A stretch of DNA of 64,000 nucleotides, from assembly GCF_019880585.1 (NCBI RefSeq), contig NZ_JAINVV010000004.1, forward strand, positions 434,001 to 498,000. Reading direction: 5' to 3'. Positions 40,028 through 51,456 of the stretch are shown here, in pieces. The stretch's first letter is position 1, and the number at the start of each line of letters is the position of its first letter. Source of the DNA: Sphingomonas colocasiae (GTDB lineage Bacteria > Pseudomonadota > Alphaproteobacteria > Sphingomonadales > Sphingomonadaceae). Below the pieces are notes generated by a model. It did no database searches, had not been told where the DNA came from, and saw only the letters and a program-made list of their open reading frames with translations. The position numbers were made by a program, and so were the translations under genes.

Positions 40028-42049
40028 TTAGTTGAAGCGCCCCTTGCTCGCGGCCTTTTCCGCCAGCAGCGGCGCGATCGCGAAGCCGTGCTTTTCCAGC
40101 CCGGCCTTGATCTTGTTGGCGCCCTCCAGATCGGCCCAGAACATCGGGCCGCCGCGATAGACCGGCCAGCCATAGCCATAGACCCAGACGACATCGATGT
40201 CCGATGCACGCTGCGCCATCTTTTCCTCAAGGATCAGCGCGCCTTCGTTGACCATCGGATACAGCGTGCGCTCGATGATCTCCTCGTCGCCGATCTCGCG
40301 CTTCACCGCGCCCGACCTGGCGGAGAAATCGTCGATGATCGCCTGCACCTCGGCGCTCGGCGTCGGATTGCGCTTCTCGTCATAGTCGTAGAAGCCCTTG
40401 CCGGTCTTCTGGCCCCAGCGCCCGACCGCGCAGAGCGCGTCGCGGACATTCTCGATACGGGTGGGGTCGCGATGCCAGCCGATATCGACGCCGGCGAGGT
40501 CGCTCATCTGGAACGGGCCCATCGGCATGCCGAAATCGACATGCACCTTGTCGATCTGCTGCGGCGTGGCGCCTTCCATCAGCAGCTTCATCGCCTCGAT
40601 CTGGCGCGGCTTCAGCATGCGGTTGCCGATGAAGCCGTCGCAGACGCCCGCGACGACGGCGACCTTCCTGATCTTCTTGGCCACCGCCATCGCGGTCGCG
40701 AGCACATCGGGCGCGGTCTTGGCGCCGCGCACGACTTCCAGCAGCTTCATGACATTGGCGGGCGAGAAGAAATGCAGGCCCAGCACGTCCTGCGGCCGGC
40801 TGGTCGCCGCCGCGATCTCGTTCACGTCGAGATAGCTGGTGTTGGACGCCAGGATCGCGCCGGGCTTGGCGATCGCGTCCAGCTTGCCGAACACCTCTTT
40901 CTTGACGTCCATATTCTCGAACACGGCTTCGATGATCAGGTCGCAATCGGCGAGGTCGGCCATGTCCAGCGTCGGGGTGAGAATGCTCATCGCCGCTTCG
41001 ACCTGCTCGGGCTTCATCCGGCCCTTGGCGGCGGTCGCCTCGTAATTCTTGCGGATCAGGCCGACACCGCGATCGAGCGCTTCCTGTTTCATCTCCAGGA
41101 TGGTCACCGGAATGCCGGCGCTCAGGAAGTTCATCGAGATGCCGCCGCCCATCGTGCCGGCCCCGATCATGCCGACCTTGCGGATGTCGCGCAGCTTCGT
41201 GTCTTCCGGCACGTCGTCGATCTTCGATGCCTTGCGCTCGGAGAAGAAGATATGGCGCTGGGCGGCCGACTGGCTGCCCATCATCAGCTTCATGAATTCC
41301 TGGCGCTCGAAAGCGATGCCTTCCTCGAACGGCAGGCGGGTGGCGGCCTCGACACAGGCGATGTTGGCGGCCGGCGCGTCGAAGCCGCGGAACTTCCTGG
41401 CATTGGCCTTGGTGAAGCTTTCGATATAGGCGGGATCGCCCTTGACGGGCATCGCGCTCGACTTGCGCGGACCCCTGGCGACGCATTCGCGCGCGAAGGC
41501 GATCGCGGTTTCAGCGAGCTTGCCTTCCTCGGCGACCAGATCGACCAGCCCCAGGCTTTCCGCCTTGGCCGCGCTCACCGGATTGCCTGTCGCGCACATC
41601 TCCACCGCGGCCTCGATCCCGGCGACGCGCGGCAGACGCTGGGTGCCGCCGGCGCCGGGCAGCAGGCCGAGCTTCACTTCGGGCACGCCGAGCTGTGCGG
41701 AGGGAACCGCGACGCGATAATGGCAGGACAGCGCGGTTTCCAGCCCGCCGCCGAGCGCCGTGCCGTGGATGGCCGCGATCACCGGCTTGGGGCTGTTCTC
41801 GATCGTCTCGATCATTTCCGGGAAGCTGGGCGGGACCGGCGCCTTGGTGAATTCGGTGATGTCGGCGCCGGCGAAGAAGGTGCGGCCGTCGCAGCGGATG
41901 ACCACCGCCTTGATGCCGTCATCGGCCAGCGCTTCCTCCACCCCGGCCTTGAGTCCGCCGCGCACGGCCGCGCCCAGCGCGTTGACCGGCGGATTGTTCG
42001 AAATGATGACGAGCACATCGCCATGGCGTTCGGTGGTGACGACGGACAT
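40028..42049 (-). CDS. Multifunctional enoyl-CoA hydratase/3-hydroxyacyl-CoA dehydrogenase
   Basis: 673 residues from [12 protein letters not shown] with GGAGGAAAC upstream. Residues ~1-190 form a crotonase domain ([39 protein letters not shown]). Residues ~285-660 form the dehydrogenase ([19 protein letters not shown] site, [25 protein letters not shown]). It hydrates 2-enoyl-CoA and oxidises the L-3-hydroxyacyl-CoA during beta-oxidation. It is shorter than E. coli FadB and closer to the peroxisomal-type bifunctional enzyme. It lies 57 nt after the serine hydrolase gene and probably ends that long minus-strand operon. The thiolase partner is at 59317. Confidence 0.95.
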   Translation of the reverse strand: MSVVTTERHGDVLVIISNNPPVNALGAAVRGGLKAGVEEALADDGIKAVVIRCDGRTFFAGADITEFTKAPVPPSFPEMIETIENSPKPVIAAIHGTALGGGLETALSCHYRVAVPSAQLGVPEVKLGLLPGAGGTQRLPRVAGIEAAVEMCATGNPVSAAKAESLGLVDLVAEEGKLAETAIAFARECVARGPRKSSAMPVKGDPAYIESFTKANARKFRGFDAPAANIACVEAATRLPFEEGIAFERQEFMKLMMGSQSAAQRHIFFSERKASKIDDVPEDTKLRDIRKVGMIGAGTMGGGISMNFLSAGIPVTILEMKQEALDRGVGLIRKNYEATAAKGRMKPEQVEAAMSILTPTLDMADLADCDLIIEAVFENMDVKKEVFGKLDAIAKPGAILASNTSYLDVNEIAAATSRPQDVLGLHFFSPANVMKLLEVVRGAKTAPDVLATAMAVAKKIRKVAVVAGVCDGFIGNRMLKPRQIEAMKLLMEGATPQQIDKVHVDFGMPMGPFQMSDLAGVDIGWHRDPTRIENVRDALCAVGRWGQKTGKGFYDYDEKRNPTPSAEVQAIIDDFSARSGAVKREIGDEEIIERTLYPMVNEGALILEEKMAQRASDIDVVWVYGYGWPVYRGGPMFWADLEGANKIKAGLEKHGFAIAPLLAEKAASKGRFN

Positions 42050-42106
42050 TGTTTCCTCCAGTTTCTCTTCTTGCCGGGTAATGATCCCGATTTTTTGTGA
42101 CAAATT

Positions 42107-43327
42107 TCAGTCGGCCAGCGCGGCGTAGATCATGGTCTTGATTTCGCGCCGCACCGGATAGGTGTTCGATGGCATGAGCTGCGTCATGAACACCATGATG
42201 ACGTCTTCCTGCGGATCGACGAAAAAGGCGGTCGAGAACATGCCGCCCCAGAAGAAATCGCCCTTCGATCCGGGAACCATCGTCGCCGCCGGATCGATGG
42301 TGGTGGCGAAGCCAAGGCCGAAGCCCGTGCCGGCATTTTCCGCCTCGCTGAACAGCGCCCTGGAATGCTGGGTCAGGTCACCGCCGCCAGGCAGGTGATT
42401 GGCGGTCATCAGCGCCAGCGTCTTGCGGCCGATGATGCGCGCGCCGTCCAGCTCGCCTTCGTTCAGCAGCATCCGGCAGAAGCGGTGATAATCGGCCAGG
42501 GTCGACGCCATGCCGCCGCCGCCCGAAAGCTGGTTTGGCTTGCGCGCCCAGGCGCTCTTCGCGCCGGTGTCGTACATCTTCTTGGTTTCGGCGGCATTGA
42601 AGACGTAGCAGTCGGGCAGGCGATGCTGCTTCGCTTCCGGCACCTGGAAATGCGTGTCGTCCATGCCGAGCGGGCCGGTGACCCGCGCCGCGATCGCCTC
42701 GTCGAGCGGCCGATCGTCGACGCGCTGGATGATCGCGCCGAGAATGTCGGTCGCCACCGAATAGTTCCACGAACTGCCGGGATCGAACTGGAGCGGAATG
42801 CCCGCGAGCAGCCTGATCAGTTCTTCCAGATCGGGGCCGGCAAAGGCTTCGAGCTTGGCCGCGCGATAGGCCGCGTCGATCGGCGTGCGCTCCTGGAAGC
42901 CATAGGTGAGGCCGGAAGTATGGCGCAGCAGGTCGATCATCCGCATCGGCGCCGTCGCCGGCCGCGACGTGAAGGGCTGGTTGCCGCCGCCGGCGACGAA
43001 CACGCCCAGGTCCTTCCATTCGGGAATCACCCGGTGGACGGGATCGGCGAGCGCGAGCTTGCCTTCCTCGACAAGCTGCATGAACGCGATCGAGGTGATC
43101 GGCTTGGTCATGGACGCGATGCGGAAGATCGCGTCGTCCTTGAGCGGTTCGCCGGCACGGGCTTCGCCCTGGACCGAGAGGTGCGCGATCTCGTCGCCGC
43201 GCCCGATAAGCAGAGCTGTGTGCGGCAGCCGGCCGGTATCGAGATATTTGGCCTTGAGATGCGCGGGGATGCGGGCGAGACGCGCGGCGTCGAAACCGAG
43301 TTCGGTGGGGTCGGACACGGTGATCAT
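42107..43327 (-). CDS. Serine hydrolase, beta-lactamase-fold esterase (EstB-like)
   Basis: 406 residues from [12 protein letters not shown]; the ATG overlaps the aldo/keto reductase stop (ATGA). The Ser-x-x-Lys active site is ASMTKPI (~75-81), with the Tyr motif [10 protein letters not shown] and a late [13 protein letters not shown]. No signal peptide, so it is cytosolic. Family VIII esterases and related lactonases have this fold and hydrolyse esters or lactones rather than beta-lactams. In an operon with a kinase, dehydrogenases and acyl-CoA enzymes it could open a lactone or cleave an ester entering the pathway; this is inference. Confidence 0.9.
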   Translation of the reverse strand: MITVSDPTELGFDAARLARIPAHLKAKYLDTGRLPHTALLIGRGDEIAHLSVQGEARAGEPLKDDAIFRIASMTKPITSIAFMQLVEEGKLALADPVHRVIPEWKDLGVFVAGGGNQPFTSRPATAPMRMIDLLRHTSGLTYGFQERTPIDAAYRAAKLEAFAGPDLEELIRLLAGIPLQFDPGSSWNYSVATDILGAIIQRVDDRPLDEAIAARVTGPLGMDDTHFQVPEAKQHRLPDCYVFNAAETKKMYDTGAKSAWARKPNQLSGGGGMASTLADYHRFCRMLLNEGELDGARIIGRKTLALMTANHLPGGGDLTQHSRALFSEAENAGTGFGLGFATTIDPAATMVPGSKGDFFWGGMFSTAFFVDPQEDVIMVFMTQLMPSNTYPVRREIKTMIYAALAD

Positions 43328-44271
43328 GCGCGGACGATCGAGGCGGCGATCGCCTCCGCCTTTTCGAAGAGCGCGGGATCGATGGAGAGGCCGCTGGCTG
43401 CGGCATTGTCGTCCACCTGTTCCGGCCGGCTCGCGCCGATGATCGCCGATGCGACATTGGGCTCTCGGAGCACCCAGGCGAGCGCGAACTGCGCCAGCGT
43501 GCATCCTGCCTCGGCGGCGAGCGGCCGAAGCTGCTCGACCGCGCCGAGCACCGTATCGTTCATGAAGCGATCGATGAAGCCGCCCATCTGGTCGCTGGTC
43601 GCGCGGCTGTCGGGCGGCGGTGCCTCGCCCGGCCTGTATTTGCCGGTGAGCACGCCTTGCGCGAGCGGTGACCAGACGATCTGCGAGATCCCGTTCGCGG
43701 CCGAAAGCGGGATGACCTCGGCTTCGGGCGCGCGCCACAGCAGCGAATATTGCGGCTGGCTCGATACGAACTTCACCGTGCCCGGCACGGCGAGCGCGTC
43801 GCGGATATTCTGCGGCGTCCATTCGGAAAAGCCGATATGGCGCGCCTTGCCGGAGCGGACGACCTCGCTCAGCGCCTCCATCGTTTCCTCGATCGGCGTT
43901 TCGTCGTCGTAGCGATGGCATTGATAGAGGTCGATATAATCGGTCTTGAGCCGCGTCAGCGAGGCATCGACCTGTTTGAGGATCTGCGTGCGCGAAAGGC
44001 CGCGATCGTTTTCGGTCATCGGGAAGAACAGCTTCGTCGCCAGTACATAGCTGTCACGCGGCCTGCCTGCGAGCGCTCCACCGAGAAAGCTTTCCGCGGC
44101 GCCACGGCCATAGATATTGGCGGTGTCGATGAAGTTGATGCCGATATCGAGCGCGCGGTCGAGACAGGCGCGCGCCTTGTCGGCCTCGACGCCGACACCG
44201 AAGGTAAGCCATGATCCGAGCGAAATCTCCGAAACCTGGAGGTCGCTGTCGCCGAGCCTGCGATATTTCAC
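43324..44271 (-). CDS. Aldo/keto reductase
   Basis: 315 residues, NADPH-dependent TIM-barrel enzyme that reduces aldehydes or ketones. Motifs: [15 protein letters not shown] with the catalytic Asp and Tyr, LATKLFFPM with the catalytic Lys, and [13 protein letters not shown] with the usual His. Cofactor site [13 protein letters not shown] near the C-terminus. It resembles the Kv-beta/YghZ-like group. Shares stop/start overlaps with neighbours (ATGA with the serine hydrolase; 12 nt from the SDR). Confidence 0.93.
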   Translation of the reverse strand: MKYRRLGDSDLQVSEISLGSWLTFGVGVEADKARACLDRALDIGINFIDTANIYGRGAAESFLGGALAGRPRDSYVLATKLFFPMTENDRGLSRTQILKQVDASLTRLKTDYIDLYQCHRYDDETPIEETMEALSEVVRSGKARHIGFSEWTPQNIRDALAVPGTVKFVSSQPQYSLLWRAPEAEVIPLSAANGISQIVWSPLAQGVLTGKYRPGEAPPPDSRATSDQMGGFIDRFMNDTVLGAVEQLRPLAAEAGCTLAQFALAWVLREPNVASAIIGASRPEQVDDNAAASGLSIDPALFEKAEAIAASIVRA

Positions 44272-44283
44272 CGATAGTCGTCC

Positions 44284-45087
<804 letters not shown>

Positions 45088-45097
45088 ATCGCGTCTC

Positions 45098-46168
45098 CTA
45101 TGCCGCTCCCGCCTTCACCGCGAAGCTCCATGCCGCCCGGGCGAGCGATGGCGCGCGCGCGGCGGTCGCCTCCGCCTGCGCGCTCGATGCCGTGCCTTCG
45201 AGGATGCGCTTCCTGATGCCCTGGACGATTCCGGTGAGGCGGAAGAGGTTGTAGCTGAAATACCAGTTGAGATCGGGGACGCCCGAACGCCCGGTCGCGG
45301 CGCAATAGCGTTCCACCGTTTCCTCAAGCGTCGGGATGCCCAGCGCCGGCAGGTCGAGGCCCCTGATGCCCGAACGCCCCTCCGGTTCGGTCACCCAGTT
45401 CATCAGCAGATAGGAAAAGTCGGCAAGCGGATCGCCGAGCGTGGAGAGTTCCCAGTCGAGCACCGCCAGCACGCGCGGCTCCGCGGCGGCGAAGATCATG
45501 TTGTCGATACGATAGTCGCCATGGACGATCGATACGCGGTCCTGTGTCGGCACCGTCCTGGGCAGCCATTCGATCAGCCGTTCGACCTCGGGCATATGCT
45601 CGGTCTCGGACGCACGATATTGCTTGGTCCAGCGGCCGACCTGACGCTCGAAATAATTGCCGGGCTTGCCGTAGTCGCCAAGGCCGGCGGCCTCGTGATC
45701 GATGGTGTGGAGCGCCGCGAGCGTATCGATCATCGCTTCATAGAGGCCGCGCCGCTCGCCGGGCGCCATGCCGGGCAGGGATCCGTCCCACAGGTTGCGG
45801 CCTTCGACCAGGCCCATCACATAGAACATCGATCCGATGACGCCGTCGTCGGCGCACAGGCCATAGGGCCGCGCCACCGGAAAGCCGGTGGGATGGAGCG
45901 CCGCGATAAGCCGATACTCGCGATCGACCGCATGGGCGGAGGGCAGCAGCGGGCCGAACGGCTTGCGGCGCAGCACATAGGCGCCGCTCGGCGCATCGAT
46001 GCGATAGGTCGGGTTGGACTGGCCGCCCTTGAATTTCGACAGCCGGACCGGCCCTTCGAAACCGTCGACATTCGCCGTCATCCAGGCGGTGAGCGCCGCT
46101 TCGTCGAGCCGGTCCTTCTCGGGTACCTCGACCGTGCCGGTCATGCTCGCCTGCGTATCCCCGCTCAT
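45098..46168 (-). CDS. APH-family phosphotransferase (ACAD10/11 kinase-domain type)
   Basis: 356 residues, protein-kinase-like fold. N-terminal lobe: [14 protein letters not shown] and YVLRRKPFG (Lys). Catalytic loop [15 protein letters not shown] (His-Gly-Asp, Asn) and [15 protein letters not shown] (metal Asp). This HGDYRxxN/DWExxxxGDP version is that of the kinase domain of ACAD10/ACAD11 and of LvaA, which phosphorylates the 4-hydroxyl of 4-hydroxyacyl-CoAs; it is unlikely to be an antibiotic kinase. An acyl-CoA dehydrogenase lies two genes upstream. Overlaps the Zn-dehydrogenase gene by 4 nt. Confidence 0.9.
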   Translation of the reverse strand: MSGDTQASMTGTVEVPEKDRLDEAALTAWMTANVDGFEGPVRLSKFKGGQSNPTYRIDAPSGAYVLRRKPFGPLLPSAHAVDREYRLIAALHPTGFPVARPYGLCADDGVIGSMFYVMGLVEGRNLWDGSLPGMAPGERRGLYEAMIDTLAALHTIDHEAAGLGDYGKPGNYFERQVGRWTKQYRASETEHMPEVERLIEWLPRTVPTQDRVSIVHGDYRIDNMIFAAAEPRVLAVLDWELSTLGDPLADFSYLLMNWVTEPEGRSGIRGLDLPALGIPTLEETVERYCAATGRSGVPDLNWYFSYNLFRLTGIVQGIRKRILEGTASSAQAEATAARAPSLARAAWSFAVKAGAA

Positions 46169-47250
46169 GCGTCGAACACGATCACGGTGCGGGCGGTGTC
46201 GCCCTTGCGAAGCTCGTCAAAGGCGTGGTTGATCTTCTCCAGCGGCACCCGTTCGGCGATGATTGTGTCGAGGTCGAGCAGGCCGCGCATGTAGAAATCG
46301 ACAAGACGCGGGATATCGACCGGGAAGCGGTTGCCGCCCATGAACGCGCCTTGCAGCTTCTTGCCCGACAGCAGGTCCATCGCGCTGAGCCCGGTCTTGT
46401 GATCCAGCGGCATCATGCCGAGCACCGTCGCGGTGCCGCCGCGACGCAGCAGCTTCACCGCCATGTCGCCCGATGCCGGCCTGCCGACCGCTTCGATCGC
46501 GTGATCGACGCCGCCCTTGGTGAGCGCGACGATCTCCCCCACAGCGCCCTCCGCTGATGCATCGACCGTGTCGGTCGCGCCCAGCTTTTGGGCGAGCGCG
46601 CGTTTTTCGGGAACCGGATCGACCGCGATGATCCGTCCCGCGCCCGCGATCCGCGCGGCGTTGACCGCCGCGAGCCCGACGCCGCCGCAGCCCACCACCG
46701 CGACGGTTTCGCCCGGCGTGAGCTTCGCCACGTTGAACACCGCGCCGGCGCCGGTGGTGACCGCGCAGCCGAGCACGCTGGCGCGGTCGAGCGGCATGTC
46801 CGGATCGATCGCGACACAGGCATGTTCGTGGACGAGCATCAGTTCGGCATAGGCCGACAGGTTGAGCATCTGGTTGATCGGCGCGCCGCCCATGCTCAGC
46901 CGGGGCGGTTCGCCCTTCTTGCGGCGGGTGTCGCCGCCCATGCAGAGCGACATCCGCCCGGTGACGCAGAATTCGCAATGGCCGCAAAAGGCGGACAGGC
47001 AGGTGACGACCGCGTCGCCGACCTTCACCGTCGTCACGCCTTCGCCGACCATCTCGACGATTCCCGCCGCTTCATGGCCGGGGATGGCCGGCAGCGGATG
47101 CGGATAGGCGCCGTCGACGAAATGCAGATCGGACCGGCAGACGCCGCACGCGACGGTGCGGATCAGCACTTCGCGTGGGCCGGGCTTGTCGACCGTGATC
47201 TCTTCGATGGTGAGCGGCGTCTTCGCTTCGTGGAGGACGGCGGCCTTCAT
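46165..47250 (-). CDS. Zn-dependent alcohol dehydrogenase (MDR superfamily)
   Basis: 361 residues from [13 protein letters not shown]. Catalytic zinc site: CGVCRSD (Cys) and GHEAAGIV (His-Glu). Structural zinc loop: CLSAFCGHCEFCVTGRMSLC. Rossmann motif VVGCGGVGLAAV. Class III-like layout, NAD-dependent, medium-chain. It would oxidise an alcohol to an aldehyde or ketone. Start overlaps the acyl-CoA dehydrogenase stop by 1 nt (TGATG), so expression is tightly coupled to the kinase/dehydrogenase module. Confidence 0.94.
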   Translation of the reverse strand: MKAAVLHEAKTPLTIEEITVDKPGPREVLIRTVACGVCRSDLHFVDGAYPHPLPAIPGHEAAGIVEMVGEGVTTVKVGDAVVTCLSAFCGHCEFCVTGRMSLCMGGDTRRKKGEPPRLSMGGAPINQMLNLSAYAELMLVHEHACVAIDPDMPLDRASVLGCAVTTGAGAVFNVAKLTPGETVAVVGCGGVGLAAVNAARIAGAGRIIAVDPVPEKRALAQKLGATDTVDASAEGAVGEIVALTKGGVDHAIEAVGRPASGDMAVKLLRRGGTATVLGMMPLDHKTGLSAMDLLSGKKLQGAFMGGNRFPVDIPRLVDFYMRGLLDLDTIIAERVPLEKINHAFDELRKGDTARTVIVFDA

Positions 47251-48530
47251 CAGCGCGCTCCCGCTGCGGCCTTGGCGGCGGCGATCGCGTCGCGCCCGCC
47301 ATGCTTGCCGAATTCGAGCCGGGCGATGGCGCGGTTGTGCACCTCGTCCGGGCCGTCCGCCAGCCGCAGCGTGCGGATGCCGGCATAGGCCTTGGCCAGG
47401 CCGAAATCCTCCGACACGCCGGCGCCGCCATGCGCCTGGATCGCATCGTCGATGATCCGCAGCGCCATGCGCGGCGCCGCCACCTTGATCATCGCGATCT
47501 CGGCCTGCGCGGCCTTGTTGCCGGCCTTGTCCATCATGTCGGCGGCTTTCAGGCAGAGCAGGCGGCACATCTCGATATCGATGCGCGCCTCGGCGATGCG
47601 CTGCTCCCACACGCTGTGCTCGGCCACCGCCTTGCCGAAGGCGACGCGCGACAGCAGTCGCTTCGCCATCTTCTCGATCGCTTCCTCGGCCACGCCGATC
47701 GTGCGCATACAGTGATGGATGCGGCCCGGCCCGAGGCGACCCTGCGCGATCTCGAAACCGCGACCTTCGCCGAGGAGCATGTTTTCCACCGGTACGCGGA
47801 CGTTTTCGAGCTCGATCTCCATATGGCCGTGCGGCGCGTCGTCATAACCGAAGACGGGCAGGTGGCGCAGGATCTTCACGCCCGGCGCGTCGAGCGGCAT
47901 CAGGATCATCGATTGCTGCGCATGGCGCTGCGCCTCGAAATCGGTCTTGCCCATGACGATCGCGATCTCGCAGCGCGGATCGCCCGCGCCCGACGACCAC
48001 CATTTGCGGCCGTTGATCACATAGTCGTCGCCGTCGCGCGTGATCCGCGTCTCGATATTGGTCGCGTCCGACGACGCCACCGCCGGCTCGGTCATCAGGA
48101 AGGCCGAACGGATCTCCCCGTTCATCAGCGGCTTCAGCCACCGGTCCTTCTGGTCGCGCGTGCCGTAGCGGTGAAGCACTTCCATATTGCCGGTGTCGGG
48201 CGCGGAGCAGTTGAAGACCTCCGAAGCCCAGCCGATCCGGCCCATTTCCTCGGCGCACAGCGCGTATTCGAGATTGGTGAGGCCCGGCCCGTCGAATTCG
48301 AAACTGTCGTCGACATGGGGGCGGCCCGATGCCGGCGGCATGAAGAGGTTCCAGATGCCGGCGGCCTTGGCGCGCGCCTTTTCCTCCTCGATCACGGGCA
48401 GGACTTTCCATCGTCCGCCCTCTGCCTGCTGCGCATGATAGTCATGGTCGCGTGGGCGGACATGCGCTTCGATGAAGTCGCGGACGCGGTCGCGCCAATA
48501 GGCTTGCCGCTCGGTCAGGGTGAAGTCCAT
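47250..48530 (-). CDS. Acyl-CoA dehydrogenase (ACAD10/11-like)
   Basis: 426 residues, somewhat longer than typical dehydrogenases. FAD/substrate motifs: [16 protein letters not shown] (usual TEPxxGSD replaced by AVASSD), [26 protein letters not shown]. The C-terminal part has [12 protein letters not shown] and [18 protein letters not shown], where DGPDEVH is the hallmark of the ACAD10/ACAD11/LvaC group, in place of the usual yEGTsqi. With the APH-family kinase gene nearby, this reconstructs as two proteins what ACAD10/11 fuse in one. Predicted role: convert 4-phosphoacyl-CoA to an enoyl-CoA with loss of phosphate. Confidence 0.93.
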   Translation of the reverse strand: MDFTLTERQAYWRDRVRDFIEAHVRPRDHDYHAQQAEGGRWKVLPVIEEEKARAKAAGIWNLFMPPASGRPHVDDSFEFDGPGLTNLEYALCAEEMGRIGWASEVFNCSAPDTGNMEVLHRYGTRDQKDRWLKPLMNGEIRSAFLMTEPAVASSDATNIETRITRDGDDYVINGRKWWSSGAGDPRCEIAIVMGKTDFEAQRHAQQSMILMPLDAPGVKILRHLPVFGYDDAPHGHMEIELENVRVPVENMLLGEGRGFEIAQGRLGPGRIHHCMRTIGVAEEAIEKMAKRLLSRVAFGKAVAEHSVWEQRIAEARIDIEMCRLLCLKAADMMDKAGNKAAQAEIAMIKVAAPRMALRIIDDAIQAHGGAGVSEDFGLAKAYAGIRTLRLADGPDEVHNRAIARLEFGKHGGRDAIAAAKAAAGAR

Positions 48531-48609
48531 CGCGTCTCTCCTGCCTCAAGATTTTCGATCGTGCCCGACAGCCGAAAGCCGATTCCGCCAGGCTTGTGAA
48601 CCCTGAATT

Positions 48610-50043
48610 TCAGCCATCGAGCGTATCCCTGTCGCCTTCCGCTACGGCAAGCTGGCGAAGCCGCGCTTCATGCTCGGCGCGGCCGAACGGGAATTTCATG
48701 AAGATCCATGCCGCGCCAATCCCGATGACGACGGTAAGGCCGGCATAGGCGGCCATCAGCCGCGTGATGACGGTTGAGTCGATCGCCGCTGGCTGCGCGT
48801 CGGCTGGAAAGCCGATCGCGCCGAGCAGCGCGCCCGACAGGAAGATGCCCACGCCGGTCACGCACTTCTGCGTGAAGAAGAAGCCGGCGAAGAACAGCCC
48901 TTCGGCCCGTTTGCCGGTTTCGGCTTCCGATGCTTCGGTGACGTCGGCCACCATCGATGCGGTGAGGATCATCACGCCGATGCCCGCCGCGGTCGCGAGC
49001 GCCATCAACGTCAGGAAGATCGGCATCATCAGCGGCGACTGATTGCCGGGGAACAGGCCGGCGAGCCGCAGCCAATAGGGCAGGGTGGACAGCACGATGC
49101 TGACGAGCGCGAGCATGGCCGCCGCATCCTTCTTGCCCAGCCGTCGCGAAACGGCCGGGACGCCGAGAAAGGCGAGCACCGCGCCGGCGAACAGCGCGAG
49201 CGCGTAGGTGATGAAGGCGGCTTGCGGAAATTCCCAGACGAACAGCAGCAGATAGTTGCTGAGCGCGAAGGTGAGGCCCTGGTTGGCGAAGGCGAAGAGC
49301 GCCGCCGCCATCAGGATCAGGAAGGGCCGGTTGCGCAGGGTCGAGACGATCGCGCGCAGCGTGGGACCGAGCGGCAGTCGCTCCGGGGCCGTCGGTGCAC
49401 GGCGCGCATAGCCCCGATGCGTGCCGATCGCGGAGACGAGTACGGCGACGAGCATGATGCCCGCGCCGACGAGGGCGAAGCGATGATAGCCGTTGGGATT
49501 GAGCTGGCCGACCGGATAGCCGGGCTCGGGCACCAGCAGCAGTCCGAAGGCGAGCATCAGCATCGCGAGGCCGCCCGCCCAGCCGAACAGATAGCGGTAG
49601 CGCAGCACCGCGGTGCGTTCGTGATAGTCGCGCGTGATTTCCGGCGCGAGCGCGAGCGAGGGCACTTCGTAGCAGGAGACGACCGCGCGCACGAGGATCG
49701 CAATGCCGATCAGATAGGCGAATTGCACGCCCGGCGCGGCATCGGGCGGATTCCACAACAGGATCCAGACCATCGCGATCGGCAGGGCCGACAGGTACAG
49801 CCAGGGATGGCGCCGGCCCCAGCGCGAGTGGGTCTGATCGGAAAGATGGCCGACCATCGGATCGATACAGGCGTCGACGAGCAGCGCGATCATGATCGCC
49901 AGCCCGACCTGATGCGCGGGCAGGCCGACCACCTGATTGTAGAAAAGCAGCAGGAAGACGGAGAAGCCGTTATCCTTGATGCCATAGGCGACCGCGCCGA
50001 AGCCGTAGCTCAGCTTGGTCGCCAGCGGCACCTGACGGGGCAT
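48610..50043 (-). CDS. MFS transporter of the GPH (glycoside-pentoside-hexuronide:cation) family
   Basis: 477 residues from MPRQVPLATKLSYG. A TTG at 50064 with AGAGG upstream (7 codons longer) is an alternative, since no Shine-Dalgarno fits the ATG. Twelve hydrophobic helices. GPH signatures: KLSYGFGAVAYGIKDNGF in helix 1, DACIDPMVGHLSDQTHSRWGRRHPWL after helix 2 and YEVPSLALAPE. Members in sphingomonads often sit with acyl-CoA or steroid-like catabolic genes and probably import organic acids or glycosides. Upstream of the acyl-CoA dehydrogenase on the same strand (79-nt gap); divergent from the plus-strand acyl-CoA dehydrogenases. Confidence 0.9.
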   Translation of the reverse strand: MPRQVPLATKLSYGFGAVAYGIKDNGFSVFLLLFYNQVVGLPAHQVGLAIMIALLVDACIDPMVGHLSDQTHSRWGRRHPWLYLSALPIAMVWILLWNPPDAAPGVQFAYLIGIAILVRAVVSCYEVPSLALAPEITRDYHERTAVLRYRYLFGWAGGLAMLMLAFGLLLVPEPGYPVGQLNPNGYHRFALVGAGIMLVAVLVSAIGTHRGYARRAPTAPERLPLGPTLRAIVSTLRNRPFLILMAAALFAFANQGLTFALSNYLLLFVWEFPQAAFITYALALFAGAVLAFLGVPAVSRRLGKKDAAAMLALVSIVLSTLPYWLRLAGLFPGNQSPLMMPIFLTLMALATAAGIGVMILTASMVADVTEASEAETGKRAEGLFFAGFFFTQKCVTGVGIFLSGALLGAIGFPADAQPAAIDSTVITRLMAAYAGLTVVIGIGAAWIFMKFPFGRAEHEARLRQLAVAEGDRDTLDG

Positions 50044-50229
50044 GGATTGGGGCTCGAATCCCAAGCGCGATCCTCTCTCTTGCGCCATGAGCATGGGCGG
50101 CGGCACGGGCGCGGTCAATGCATGCGCCGCTGACGCTACGGCACCCGCGATTCCCGCAGAATCCCTTGCTTGCAGGATTTTGCAGCCATAGTCTTGCCCC
50201 GGAATTCCACGCTCGGAGAGGAGCTGACA

Positions 50230-51387
50230 ATGAGCGATCTGGAGACTTTCCGCGCCGAAACCCGCGCCTGGCTGGAAGCGAATTGCCCGCCCGAGATGCG
50301 CGAGCCGGTGAAGGACGAAAGCGACGCCTGCTGGGGTGGCCGCAATCCCACTTACAAGAGCCCCGCGCAGAAATTGTGGATGGACCGGATGGCCGAAAAG
50401 GGCTGGACGGTGCCCGACTGGCCCAAGCCTTATGGCGGCGCCGGCCTGTCGCCCGCCGAAACGAAGATCCTGCGCCAGGAGATGGCGGCGCTCGGCTGCC
50501 GTTCTCCGCTGTCCTCCTTCGGCATCTGGATGCTCGGGCCGGCGCTGCTCAAATTCGGGACCGAGGAACAGAAGGTCCATTATCTCAACCAGATCGCCAG
50601 GGGCGAGATCCGCTGGTGCCAGGGCTATTCGGAGCCCGGTTCGGGATCCGATCTCGTCTCGCTCCAGACCTTCGGCGAGGACAAGGGCGATCACTGGGTC
50701 GTCAACGGCCAGAAGATCTGGACGAGCTATGCCGACAAGGCGGACTGGATCTTCTGCCTCGTCCGCACCGACAAGGACGACAAGTATAAGGGCATCAGCT
50801 TCCTGCTGTTCGACATGGAGACGCCCGGCGTCTCGACCAAGCCGATCAAGCTGATCTCGGGCAATTCACCCTTCTGCGAGACCTTTTTCGACAATGTCGT
50901 GGTGCCCAAGCACCAGATCGTCGGCGAACTCAATCGCGGCTGGGACGTCGCCAAATATCTGCTCGGCCATGAGCGCGAGATGATTTCGGGCGCGGGCAAT
51001 GCGCCGGTGGGTTCGGTCGGCGCGATGCACAGGGATCTGATGGCGGCGGACCCGATCCTGCGCGGCGAGATGGCCCGGCTCGACGTCGATACCCTGGCGT
51101 TCCGCGCGATGGGCGAAAAGTTCATCGACGAGATGAAGGCCGGCAAGGCGCATCCCGCCCAGCCCAATATGATGAAATATTTCGGTACCGAACTGAACAA
51201 GCGGCGCAACGAACTGGTGATGTCGGCGGGCGGATCCGATGCGCTGGAATGGGAAAGCGAGGCGTCGACCGGCGGGGCCAAGGCGCGCGCATGGCTGCGC
51301 ACCAAGGCCAATTCGATCGAGGGCGGCACCAGCGAGGTGATGCTCAACGTCGTCGCCAAGCGCATTCTGGACCTGCCGGGCGCCTGA
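50230..51387 (+). CDS. Acyl-CoA dehydrogenase, larger-subunit type
   Basis: 385 residues from MSDLETFRAETRAW with GGAG upstream. FAD-contact motif YSEPGSGSDLVSL, NGQKIWTSYADKADW, and the C-terminal SIEGGTSEVMLNVVAKRIL with Glu preceding GG. FFDNVVVPKHQIVGELNRGW is also typical. It is followed after 69 nt by a second acyl-CoA dehydrogenase lacking that Glu, the arrangement of heteromeric alpha2-beta2 enzymes such as FadE26/27 or ScdC1/C2 acting on steroid side chains or other bulky acyl-CoAs. Substrate not identified. Confidence 0.93.
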   Translation: MSDLETFRAETRAWLEANCPPEMREPVKDESDACWGGRNPTYKSPAQKLWMDRMAEKGWTVPDWPKPYGGAGLSPAETKILRQEMAALGCRSPLSSFGIWMLGPALLKFGTEEQKVHYLNQIARGEIRWCQGYSEPGSGSDLVSLQTFGEDKGDHWVVNGQKIWTSYADKADWIFCLVRTDKDDKYKGISFLLFDMETPGVSTKPIKLISGNSPFCETFFDNVVVPKHQIVGELNRGWDVAKYLLGHEREMISGAGNAPVGSVGAMHRDLMAADPILRGEMARLDVDTLAFRAMGEKFIDEMKAGKAHPAQPNMMKYFGTELNKRRNELVMSAGGSDALEWESEASTGGAKARAWLRTKANSIEGGTSEVMLNVVAKRILDLPGA

Positions 51388-51456
51388 CGCGCCGAGGACG
51401 ACGCGTCCATTCCCCATTCCAATACCGCGCGTTCGCGCGGATCGAAGGATCAGACC

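Noticed and set aside
42107-43327. A beta-lactamase
   Set aside because: There is no signal peptide, and the sequence fits family VIII esterases; the SxxK motif alone does not mean antibiotic resistance.
42107-43921. A 604-residue version of the serine hydrolase
   Set aside because: The first ~198 codons are the aldo/keto reductase read out of frame; the true start at 43327 overlaps that gene's stop as ATGA.
45098-46168. An aminoglycoside resistance kinase
   Set aside because: The HGDYRxxN/DWExxxxGDP pattern and the adjacent acyl-CoA dehydrogenase fit the ACAD10/11-LvaA kinase group instead.
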